Shown here one piece after another: positions 23,512-31,128 of a stretch of 53,045 bases of DNA. The notes beneath the pieces were generated by a model. The model was given only the letters and a program-made list of their open reading frames with translations, was not told where the DNA came from and ran no database searches. Made by a program: the position numbers and the translations under genes. The number at the start of each line of letters is the position of its first letter. The first letter of the stretch is position 1. The stretch is from contig DXYV01000016.1 in assembly GCA_019415645.1 (NCBI GenBank), forward strand, positions 1 through 53,045. Direction: 5' to 3'. This DNA is from Clostridiales bacterium. Its GTDB lineage: Bacteria; Bacillota; Clostridia; Oscillospirales; Oscillospiraceae.

Positions 23512-24603
23512 TTATTGCTCCAGATCGTCGAAGCTCTCGGCGGTCGTAATGGACTGCACCTGCGTGCACAGCGGGGCGAACACCTCGGCAATGGTGTCAT
23601 AGTCCAGGCCCAGAGCCGCGCAGGTCTCGGTGTTGATGGTCGCTGTGCCGTTGTCAAAGGTCAGGACGGGGGTGGTAGCGGGGTCCGCTCCGTTGACCAG
23701 GATGTCACAGATCATATTGGCGGTCTCCACGCCCAGGTTGGCGTAATCCACACCGTAGCCCAGGAAGGCGCCGTTCAGCGCAAAGGAGTCTGCTCCGGTG
23801 TAGTGGGGAATGCCCGCCTCAATAAAGGTCTCATAAATGGCCAGCTCGGCCGTCATGATGGTATTGTCGGTGGGGGTGAACACGGCGTCCACTCCGTCCG
23901 CCACCAGCGCCTGGGCGGCCAGCATCACTTCGTCCGTGGTGGTGCCAGTGCGCTCCACATACTCGATGCCCTTGGACTCCAGATACTCCTTGGCGTGGGC
24001 AATGGGCGTGGTGGAGGAGTCCTGCCCCTGGTCGTACAGTAGGCCGATCTTATCCGCATCGGGGTTCGCGGCGAAGATCAGGTCCATGACCGCGTTGGTG
24101 TCCAGATAGTCAGAGGTGCCGGTCAGGTTGGCGCCAGGCGCTTCCGGGCTCTCCACCAGGCCGCTGCCCACGGGGTCGGACACGGCGGAGAACACCACGG
24201 GAATCCCGCTATCCTCTGTCGCGGCCTGCATGGCCATGGCCACGGGCGTGGCCACGCCCACCATCAGGTCCACTTCGTCGGCGATGAAGTTGGCAATGAT
24301 CTGATTCATCACCGTGGCGTCGCCGTTGCAGATGTCGTAGTTGATCTCAAAGGTCACGCCCTCTTCCTCACCCAGCGCGGCCAGCTGCGTCTGGATATTG
24401 TCCACGATCTGGTTCAGAGATGCGTCGTCCACATAGTTGCAGATGCCCACCTTGTAGACCGTGCCCGTCTGCTGCGCGTCCCCGCCGCTGGGCTGGGCAG
24501 AGCCGCTGGCGTTGGCATTTCCGTCGCCGCAGGCCGTCAGGGAGACCGCCATGGCGCAGGCCGAGGTCAGGGCAAAGAGCTTCTTCAGGGTGTTCTTTTT
24601 CAT
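23512..24603 (-). CDS. ABC importer substrate-binding lipoprotein, PF04392/TrpX type
   Basis: 363 residues: lipoprotein signal with Cys in SLTACGDG, Gly/Ser linker, then a two-lobed periplasmic-binding fold (VGICNYVDDASLNQI; VFSAVSDPVGSGLV; GLLYDQGQDSST). Relatives are the tryptophan-linked TrpX proteins, though the fold does not itself define the ligand. The start at 24603 is chosen because a GGAG site sits 9 bases upstream; an ATG 15 bases earlier would place that site inside the gene. It is first in the operon, after a T-box leader with a Trp specifier, so tryptophan or a close relative is the probable ligand. Confidence 0.9.
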   Translation of the reverse strand: MKKNTLKKLFALTSACAMAVSLTACGDGNANASGSAQPSGGDAQQTGTVYKVGICNYVDDASLNQIVDNIQTQLAALGEEEGVTFEINYDICNGDATVMNQIIANFIADEVDLMVGVATPVAMAMQAATEDSGIPVVFSAVSDPVGSGLVESPEAPGANLTGTSDYLDTNAVMDLIFAANPDADKIGLLYDQGQDSSTTPIAHAKEYLESKGIEYVERTGTTTDEVMLAAQALVADGVDAVFTPTDNTIMTAELAIYETFIEAGIPHYTGADSFALNGAFLGYGVDYANLGVETANMICDILVNGADPATTPVLTFDNGTATINTETCAALGLDYDTIAEVFAPLCTQVQSITTAESFDDLEQ

Positions 24604-24706
24604 GGTTCTTTTCTCCATTTCTCATAGATTTGAGCGGCAGATGCTGTGCCCCGCTTGCCAGGCCGGGTCCAGTAGAAAGCAGGCGGCTTTCTGGTTTTCG
24701 GCAAAG

Positions 24707-24996
24707 AAAAAACGCCTTCGTCCCACTCTGGGACAAAAGCGCCTGCTTCTGCGATACCACCCAAATTGACGTTCCTTTGGAGAACGTCCACTCGCTACAC
24801 GTACCATCATACGTGCCCCGATGGATAACGGGTGGGTGCCCGTCGGCATCTACTGGGGAACATTCCCGTTCAAGCCGCCCTCAGAAGTCCATTCACGCAC
24901 TGCTTCACGCTCCGTTTCCACCCTCAGGAGCTCTCTAAAGATCCACGTCTGTGCGCTACTTCTCTTCCTCATTGGTTTGCTGCGTATTTCGTTGTT
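24707..24996 (-). ncRNA. T-box riboswitch, UGG (tryptophan) specifier
   Basis: On the minus strand the leader has Stem I features (GAAGAGAAGTA, then AGAGAGCTC and GAGGGTGGAAACGG), a specifier loop reading GTGAA-TGG-ACTTC with TGG at 24891-24889, the T-box sequence TGGGTGGTATCGC (24763-24751), and a terminator stem ending in six T (24712-24707). The T-box is slightly off the usual ACCGCG form. Uncharged tRNA-Trp should favour the antiterminator and allow importer expression under Trp shortage. Confidence 0.93.
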
Positions 24997-25002
24997 GTTG
25001 TC

Positions 25003-25031
25003 ATTATAGGCAGTCGCCCCGGAATTGTCAA
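25003..25031 (-). promoter_or_regulatory. Consensus promoter of the T-box operon
   Basis: Minus strand: perfect TTGACA at 25031-25026, 17-base spacer, perfect TATAAT at 25008-25003. A promoter this strong fits an operon controlled by attenuation. Confidence 0.95.
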
Positions 25032-25075
25032 CCCCCAATCCGCAAAAATTTTTTGTCCGGCGGACCGGCGGCGGC

Positions 25076-25987
25076 TCACGACGCCGCCGGTTCCTTGTCC
25101 GATTGGTTCTTTTTCCGCAGGAAGGAAAACTTGGTCTCCGAACAGACCACGGCTACGAAAATCAGCGCGAACCCCACGACCAGACGGGGCGTGACCGGGT
25201 CGCCGTAGAAAATCACCGAGCACAGCACGCCGAACACCGACTCCAGGGACAGAATCACCGCCGCAGAGGCCGGGTCGGACCAGACCTGGCCCACATTCTG
25301 GAACAGCAGCGCCACCGTGGTGGCCATGACGATCAGGTAGGCCATCTGAATCACCAGATCCGCCTGAATCACCGACGCGGGGGGCAGCTCCTGGAACAAA
25401 AACCCGCAGATCCAGGCGTAAAGGGCGGCAAATGCAAACTGAAAGACCGTCAGCAAGTAGATGTCCTTGTCAGGTGAGACCTTGGCCACCGCCACGATAT
25501 GGGCCGCGTAGAACACCGCGCAGCACAGGGTCAATGCGTCGCCCCAGGTCACGGAAAAATCGCTGGTCAGCGAGACAAAGCCCACGCCGGCCACACAGAG
25601 CACTGCGGCCAGGATATTGAATTTATCCGGGCGCTGCTTGGCCGCCAGCCAATACAGGAAGGGCACGATCACACAGTAGACCGCAGTCAGGAAGGCGTTC
25701 TTGGAGGGCGTCGTTCCCATCAGGCCAAAGGTCTGCACCGAATAGGCCAAAAACAGGAAACCGCCGATGATCGCGCCCCGCCAGAGGTAATCCCGGGTCA
25801 TACCCCGCCACTTCTTCCAGCAGAACAGGCCCAGCAGAACTGCACCGCCCGTAAAGCGGAAGGCCAGCAGGAAGAAGGTCGGAATCACATCCACGGCGCC
25901 CTTCATGATGAAGAAGGAGGAGCCCCAGATAAAGGCGGCAAGAAACAGCATCGGTTTGGCCAGAATTCGCATGGTACGTTCGTTCAT
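25076..25987 (-). CDS. DMT-superfamily (EamA) transporter
   Basis: 303 residues with ten predicted membrane segments arranged as two EamA repeats (first: AFIWGSSFFIMKGAVDVIPTF; second: SDPASAAVILSLESVFGVL). EamA proteins export or exchange metabolites such as amino acids or nucleotide-related compounds; the substrate is unknown here. The ATG at 25987 lacks a strong ribosome site at the ideal distance, but upstream codons in the frame are not protein-like. A good promoter lies at 26085-26113. The gene ends 45 bases before the T-box promoter and is not part of that operon. Confidence 0.88.
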   Translation of the reverse strand: MNERTMRILAKPMLFLAAFIWGSSFFIMKGAVDVIPTFFLLAFRFTGGAVLLGLFCWKKWRGMTRDYLWRGAIIGGFLFLAYSVQTFGLMGTTPSKNAFLTAVYCVIVPFLYWLAAKQRPDKFNILAAVLCVAGVGFVSLTSDFSVTWGDALTLCCAVFYAAHIVAVAKVSPDKDIYLLTVFQFAFAALYAWICGFLFQELPPASVIQADLVIQMAYLIVMATTVALLFQNVGQVWSDPASAAVILSLESVFGVLCSVIFYGDPVTPRLVVGFALIFVAVVCSETKFSFLRKKNQSDKEPAAS

Positions 25988-26084
25988 GGGCAGCTTTGCA
26001 CCTTTCTTTTCCTTCGTTTCTATGGTATCATAGGAACTATGCCGCGCAAGGCACGGTATTTCGACAGCTTGGCATAACTTTTGT

Positions 26085-26113
26085 ATTATAGCACAGGCAC
26101 GCGTCCCCTGCAA
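26085..26113 (-). promoter_or_regulatory. Promoter for the EamA transporter
   Basis: Minus strand: TTGCAG at 26113-26108, 17-base spacer, TATAAT at 26090-26085, predicting a ~90-base leader. Confidence 0.65.
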
Positions 26114-26180
26114 GCAAAAGTGCGGCAAAACAGCGCGCATCGTCTCTCTGGCCCGCGCTTCCCCGATCTGGAGGTTTTTT

Positions 26181-26813
26181 ATGAAAATTTTTGATTTTGA
26201 CGGTACGCTGGTGGATTCCAACGGAATCTGGGTGGAGGTAGATCTGGAATTTCTGGCGCTGCGGGGCAAGGTCCCCACGGAAGAATACACCGAATTTGTC
26301 GCCCACGCTATTTTTCCCACCGCCGCCCGGTTCACCAAGGACTATTACGGCCTGGACGAGAGCCCGGAGGCCATCATGGACGCCTGGCTGGACCTGGCCC
26401 GGGACGCCTATGCCAACCACGCCCCGGTAAAAGAGGGCGCCGCCGCCTACCTGGAGCAGTGCACGGCCAATGGGGAGCGTCTGGCGCTGTTTACCGCCAG
26501 CGTACCCGAGCTGTGTCATCTGGCTCTGGGCCGGCAGGGGCTGGACCGCTACTTTGACCAGGTGGTCTTTGCCCAGGAGCTCGGTCTGGAAAAGCGCAAC
26601 CCAGACGCCTTTACAGCGCTTGCCCACCAGCTGGGCGTCTCCCCTGCCCAATGCGTCATGTTTGACGACGCGCCCAAAAATTGTCTGGCCGCCCGCACCG
26701 CCGGGATGCGCGTGGTGGGCGTGTACGACGATTTCTTCGCCGCGGCCGAAGCCGAGGTCCGGGCCAACTCCGACCAGTACATCCGCAGCTTCTCCGAGCT
26801 GCTCGTCCCCTGA
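26181..26813 (+). CDS. HAD-superfamily phosphatase
   Basis: 210 residues. Motif I DFDGTLVD (Asp5, Asp7), a helical cap (about 15-85), motif II FTAS, motif III Lys in EKRNPDAF, and motif IV MFDDAPKN. This is the phosphoglycolate-phosphatase/beta-phosphoglucomutase-like branch, with small phosphorylated metabolites as usual substrates; the exact one is unknown. GGAGG at 26170-26174 fixes the ATG. It stands alone between two minus-strand genes and ends in a strong terminator. Confidence 0.88.
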   Translation: MKIFDFDGTLVDSNGIWVEVDLEFLALRGKVPTEEYTEFVAHAIFPTAARFTKDYYGLDESPEAIMDAWLDLARDAYANHAPVKEGAAAYLEQCTANGERLALFTASVPELCHLALGRQGLDRYFDQVVFAQELGLEKRNPDAFTALAHQLGVSPAQCVMFDDAPKNCLAARTAGMRVVGVYDDFFAAAEAEVRANSDQYIRSFSELLVP

Positions 26814-26824
26814 CCGCAGATTTG

Positions 26825-26858
26825 ACCGCCCGGGCGCAAATGCGCCCGGGCGGTTTTT
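26825..26858 (+). terminator. Terminator after the HAD gene
   Basis: A 12-bp GC stem (26826-26837 with 26842-26853, AAAT loop) plus five T. Almost the same hairpin occurs at 30859-30888. Confidence 0.9.
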
Positions 26859-26869
26859 CACGCCGCAGC

Positions 26870-28422
26870 TCACGCAGGCCCCGCCGATGGCTTTTCGGTG
26901 GTCTGAACCGCTTGCGGATACAGCTGTAAAATGCGCTCTGAGACCAGGAGCTGCAGGCGAAGCTCCTGATCCGCCAGATCCAGCTGAAACAGCTCCTCGA
27001 TTCGGTGAATCTGATAAATCACGGTGTTGCGGTGCAGGTGCAGCGCCCGGGCGGTCTCGGTAAAGCTGCGTTCCAGCCGCAGGTAGGTACACAGCGCGCT
27101 CCAGTAGGCCGTGCGGTGGACCTCGTCGTAGCGGAGCAGCTGGATCACCAGCGGGTGGATCAGCTCCTCCACCGGGAGGCTCTCATGGGCCGCTTCGATC
27201 ATACGATACAGGCGATAATCGGCATACCAGAAGAGTCGTCCGGTCTCCCGCTCGCCTCCCGCCCGCAGCGCCCGCCCCAGTTCGATGGCGGGCAGAGACT
27301 GGCGGTGAAAGGCCCGCCAAATCTCATGACAGCTCTGGATGGGATCGCTGATTCCCGCAAAGGCGTCCTCGCTGTCCAGGAACTCTTCCAGCCGTTTCAG
27401 CGCGGGACGGCCCCCCGGCTGTATCCCGCCAAGACGCGCCAGCAGGACCAGCTTATCCTGGTAAAGGACGGGCTGCGCCTGGGGAAACAATCCGCGCAGT
27501 TCATAAATCGCGTGTTTGCGGTAGCGGTCGGAGTTCTCCGCCTGCCAGAGGGTCAGAACGTGCAAGCCCTCCGGCTCCGGCCCCAGAAAACACCGGGCCC
27601 GCTCCTCCAGCTCCTGTGGGCTGCCGCAGCGCCCCTCCAGCACATCGAACAGGAAATAGTCGTACCGGGTCTGGGGACCGGCGATCTGGGCCTCCTCCTG
27701 GAGGTAGACCAGCAGCTTTTCCACCAGATAGCCGTACAGCTGGACCAAGCCCTCGGAATAGGGCGTATTGCAGAACTCCATAGCGATCTCATAGCACACA
27801 TGGGAGCGGTCCTGGCTGAGCACCGGCGTGAACACCGTGACGTAGGGCTTGACCGGCGAGGTCGGCAATACCACCGACTGGCCGGAATAAAGGTTGGCCC
27901 CCATATAGACCTCGCTCTGCTTGAGGATCTCAAAATTCTCCTCGGAGAGATAGCCCTGGGTCAGCCACTGGCTGAACAGCGGGTCATCGCTGTCAAAACT
28001 GGTAGTGACCGCAATGCACTTGCAGGCCGGGTCCGCCACTACAATGGGATTGCCCAGGACCGGCTCGCTCAGATCCAGCAGGTGCTGAATCCCCCGCCCT
28101 TCGCTGACCGACAGACTCAGCTTCAGGTCCCATTCCTGCAGCAGCAGCTGGAGGCCCAGCAGCTCGTTGAAAATATCCGAAAAGGGCACCTGAGTGCGCA
28201 GCAGGATATGTGCGCGGGGCAGCCGGTCCGGGACCGCGCCGGGACAGACCACGGCCAGATGGCGTCTCCAGCGCTGCACAAATAGAGGTAGTCGCAGCTG
28301 ATTCCCTCCCATTCTCCCGGCAGCAGCTTGACGCCCTTGACCCAGACGCCGCGGTCCTGCAGCTGGATCTCCGGATGGAGATAATGCATGCGCTCCAAAA
28401 TCAAGTCCATGGGGATGTGCAT
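26870..28422 (-). pseudogene. PucR/CdaR-like transcriptional regulator, frameshifted near 28270
   Basis: The natural start is ATG 28422 (MHIPMDLILERMHYLHPEIQ), with a purine-rich ribosome site just upstream. That frame reads through LYLCSAGD and then becomes nonsense. From about 28270 the family sequence continues in another frame (HLAVVCPGAVPDRL, then VPFSDIFNELLGLQLLLQEWD) to the C-terminal PucR helix-turn-helix (SFTETARALHLHRNTVIYQI) and stop. A missing base (or 3n+1 bases) near GACGCCATC explains this; about 15 residues that I expect between the two parts also seem absent. A separate start at 28312 has no proper ribosome site. No slippery heptamer is seen, so it is probably broken, or a sequencing error. 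It is divergent to the MFS/UroD pair it would have controlled. Confidence 0.7.
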
Positions 28423-28466
28423 TCCTTCCTCACCTCCCCCTACTATACCACAGGACGTGTTTTGTT

Positions 28467-28493
28467 GAAAACGACAAATATTGCAACGTTTTC
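28467..28493. promoter_or_regulatory. Inverted repeat in regulator/MFS intergenic region
   Basis: GAAAACG (28467-28473) and CGTTTTC (28487-28493) with a 13-base centre, in the 266-base divergent region. It is a candidate operator of the PucR-like protein. A weak TAGAAT box at 28585-28590 may be the -10 of the plus-strand genes. Nothing else is recognisable in this gap. Confidence 0.35.
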
Positions 28494-28688
28494 CCTTCAT
28501 CTTTGTAATGGGCAACGAAATCATACGAGATTCTACCGGGCCAAGTCTGTAATCCGCGCCGTAGAAATCTTGGAGATCCCTTGTTAGAATAGAGATGCTT
28601 CCGGAGCAGCCGCCGGTTTGACGCGCCCTTAGAGCTCGGGCGTGCGGGTATCCCGGCCATTTTTTGACGGAGGAGGAATCTTTACTCT

Positions 28689-29969
28689 ATGGGACGCAAG
28701 CAGTTGTTCCAGCGCAATGCGCTCTCTATCTATATCAGTGGAATCGTCGCCTATTACCTGGCGACCGGACTGATGAACGATCATGTCAATATCCTCCAGC
28801 CCTATTACGCACAGACCTATGGCTGGAGCGCCACCTTGATCACCATGCCGGTGACGGTGGCCGGCTATGTGGCCATCGTTATGGCCGCTGTCTTCGGAGT
28901 CCTCTACCACAAATTCAGCATCAGCCGCATCCTCGGCGTAAGCACGCTGATTCTGGGGCTTTCCGCCATCGGCCTGAGCGCCGCCGGAGACCATCTGGCG
29001 CTCTACTCGATCAGCCTGTTCCTGCTGCGCCTCATGGTGCTGCCCCTCTCCCTGGGCATTCAGTATCTGTGCACCAACTGGTTCGTGGAGAGCCGGGGCC
29101 GCGCGCTGGGCATCGTGACCATGGGCGGCCCACTGTGTTCCGCCACGCTGGTCGCCATTCTGACCGCGGCCACCGGAGCGTTTGGCTTCACTCTTACCTA
29201 CCGGGTCATGGGTATCCTGGTGCTTGTCATTGGACTTCTGTTCCTGCTGCTGGTCAAGGATAAGCCTGAGCAGCTGGGCCTGTATCCCGACGGCGCCGAC
29301 CATCCGCCCGCGGAGTACCGGCAGGATGCCGGCACCATGGGGCTAAAGGAGCTGGTCCACAGCGCGGACACCTATCTCATCGTCCTTCCCCTCGGGCTGC
29401 TTTGGCTGTGTCTGGTGGGTATCATGGCCTTCTTCGTCCCCCAAATGGCCTCCACCGGTACCGACGCCGCCATTTATCTACCCACCCTGACCATCTCCGC
29501 CGTGCTGGGCATGGTGCTGAGCTATCTGGTGGGCGTAGTGGACGACAAGTGGGGCACGCCCTCCGCCTTTCTTCTGCTGTGCGCCTTCAATCTGATGGCA
29601 ATTTTCGGCCTGCTGTTCATGACCCGCAACAATATTCCCCTTCTGGCGGTCGCCGCGGTGGGTATCGCAGGTATGACCGGCGGCCTGCAGAATATCCAGC
29701 CCTCTATCGTCTCCTACATTTACGGCCGCCGCAATTTCAGCGCCCTCAACGGCTGGCTCTACGCCTTTGAAAGCATCTTTTCCTCCTTTGGCCTGTCCTA
29801 TATGTCCATCATTATGGATACGACCGGCTCCCTGAATGCTGCCTACTGGGGCATGGCAATCATGACAGCGCTCTCCGCCGTGTTCATCGTCTTTCTGTGG
29901 AAGCGCAATCCTCAGGCCAGGGATACCCTGGCAGCTCCGCAGGAGGGACAAACGGAGGTGGCGATATGA
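28689..29969 (+). CDS. Major facilitator superfamily transporter
   Basis: 426 residues with twelve hydrophobic segments in two six-helix halves and a charged central loop (about 195-225; KDKPEQLGLYPDGAD, a form common in OFA/monocarboxylate-type MFS proteins). The substrate is not evident, but small organic acids or one-carbon donors would fit. GGAGGAGG lies about 12 bases before the ATG. The stop overlaps the start of the UroD-like gene (ATGA), so the two are translationally coupled. Likely controlled by the divergent PucR-like regulator. Confidence 0.9.
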   Translation: MGRKQLFQRNALSIYISGIVAYYLATGLMNDHVNILQPYYAQTYGWSATLITMPVTVAGYVAIVMAAVFGVLYHKFSISRILGVSTLILGLSAIGLSAAGDHLALYSISLFLLRLMVLPLSLGIQYLCTNWFVESRGRALGIVTMGGPLCSATLVAILTAATGAFGFTLTYRVMGILVLVIGLLFLLLVKDKPEQLGLYPDGADHPPAEYRQDAGTMGLKELVHSADTYLIVLPLGLLWLCLVGIMAFFVPQMASTGTDAAIYLPTLTISAVLGMVLSYLVGVVDDKWGTPSAFLLLCAFNLMAIFGLLFMTRNNIPLLAVAAVGIAGMTGGLQNIQPSIVSYIYGRRNFSALNGWLYAFESIFSSFGLSYMSIIMDTTGSLNAAYWGMAIMTALSAVFIVFLWKRNPQARDTLAAPQEGQTEVAI

Positions 29970-30853
29970 CCGAGCGGGAGCATTTGCTGGCCTACATCCG
30001 CTTTGAGGGGGACCGGGACTACCCGGCGCTGTTCTTTACCGGCCCCAGCCCGTATACCCTCAACGTGGATACCCTGATCTGCGAACGTCCCCAGCATTCC
30101 AGCGGTTACGACGCCTTCGGCGTACACTGGACCCACACCCAGCCCACCAGCCACCGCACCCCAGGTCAGGAACCCATTCTGTCCGACATCGAGGACTGGG
30201 ACCAGGTCAAGGTGCCCGATGTGTCCCGTTTTGACTGGGATGGTCTGGCTCGCCAATGCGCCGGTCTGGACCGCTCGGAAAAACTGGTCAAGGCTACCCT
30301 GCTGATGGGTCCCTTTGAGCGTACCTCGGTCCTGTCCTCCTTTGAGGACTGCCTGGTCAACGCCATCACAGAGCCGGAGTGTTACGCCGCGCTGATCGGC
30401 AAGATCGCCGATTACAAGATCGCGCTGATCGACCGGCTGTATCAGGCGGCGCGGCCCGATGTCATCAATCTGCATGACGACTGGGGGACCGCCCGGGCCA
30501 CCTTCATGAGCCCGGAGCTGTGGCGTGAGACCATCCGGCCCCATACCCAGCGCATCTACGATGCGGTCCACGACCGGGGCATGCTGGTCTGCCAGCACTC
30601 CTGCGGCCAGATCAGCGCCCTGATTCCCGACCTGATCGAGATGGGCGCCGATCTGTGGGAGGCCCAAGTCGGTTGCTACGAGCTGTCCGAGCTCCTGGCC
30701 CAGTGCGCAGGCAAGCTGCGCGTGATCTGCCCGGATCTGGCCCGGAAACCGGGCGATCCGCCGCCTGGTCCGCCCCCGGTCACAGAGGAATTTTTACGCA
30801 ACCTCCCCCAGGATGCCAGAGCCTACGAGCGTTATCCGGATTTCCTGATTTGA
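29966..30853 (+). CDS. Uroporphyrinogen decarboxylase-fold protein (methyltransferase-like), short
   Basis: 295 residues of the UroD/MtaA/MtbA fold: REHLLAYIRFEGDRDYPALFF at the start, then VINLHDDWGTARATFMSPELW and GMLVCQHSCGQISALIPDLIEMGADLWE, where His/Cys-Gly resemble the zinc region of corrinoid methyltransferases. Such non-heme UroD paralogues in anaerobes usually move methyl groups. The C-terminal ~45 residues are proline-rich and unlike the expected final barrel strands, and the total length is about 50 residues below the family norm, so it may be decayed or specialised. It overlaps the MFS stop by 4 bases, which suggests the transporter brings in its substrate. Confidence 0.75.
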   Translation: MTEREHLLAYIRFEGDRDYPALFFTGPSPYTLNVDTLICERPQHSSGYDAFGVHWTHTQPTSHRTPGQEPILSDIEDWDQVKVPDVSRFDWDGLARQCAGLDRSEKLVKATLLMGPFERTSVLSSFEDCLVNAITEPECYAALIGKIADYKIALIDRLYQAARPDVINLHDDWGTARATFMSPELWRETIRPHTQRIYDAVHDRGMLVCQHSCGQISALIPDLIEMGADLWEAQVGCYELSELLAQCAGKLRVICPDLARKPGDPPPGPPPVTEEFLRNLPQDARAYERYPDFLI

Positions 30854-30858
30854 GCAAC

Positions 30859-30888
30859 ACCGCCCGGGCGCGTTTGCGTCCGGGCGGT
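30859..30888 (+). terminator. Terminator hairpin of UroD-like gene, T tract displaced
   Basis: A 13-bp stem (30859-30871 with 30876-30888, one G-U) almost identical to the HAD-gene terminator at 26825, but no T run follows. A sequence like the expected tail (GGGCGGTGTTTC) reappears at 31119-31130, beyond the inserted element. Confidence 0.65.
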
Positions 30889-31125
30889 CAGCGTGTCAAA
30901 AAAGCCTCGCAGAGTTCGCGCCATCAGGCGCGAAGAAATTCAAATCCGTTTTCGCCCGTGACATGTGCGTGGGCGAAAACACTTCTCGGCCCGCAAGTGT
31001 GGAATTTGTCCCTCCCTCGTGGACAAATTATGCACGCAGCGGGCCGCATACGCGCCGAAAGCGCCCTTTGCTTTCGGCGAAGGCTGTCGAAAATACTTTT
31101 TCGACAGCCTTAAAGCCCGGGCGGT
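30880..31125. mobile_element. Hairpin-rich MITE-like element between 9-bp direct repeats
   Basis: CCGGGCGGT occurs at 30880-30888 and again at 31117-31125. The 228 bases between hold five perfect hairpins: 8 bp (30915-30934), 10 bp (30948-30980), a two-tier 8+9 bp structure (30987-31046), 10 bp (31053-31079) and 14 bp (31080-31111). The ends show an imperfect inverted match, TGTCAAAAAAGCCT against TGTCGAAAAAGTAT. No reading frame is convincing. Insertion into the UroD terminator with target duplication explains the split hairpin. A structured RNA is the alternative. Confidence 0.6.
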
Positions 31126-31128
31126 GTT

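Noticed and set aside
28123..28524. Separate 133-codon protein upstream of the PucR-like frame
   Set aside because: Its first part is the natural N-terminus of the regulator; the rest after the frame break is nonsense.
30915..31111. CRISPR array
   Set aside because: The five stems differ in sequence and there are no repeated units with spacers.
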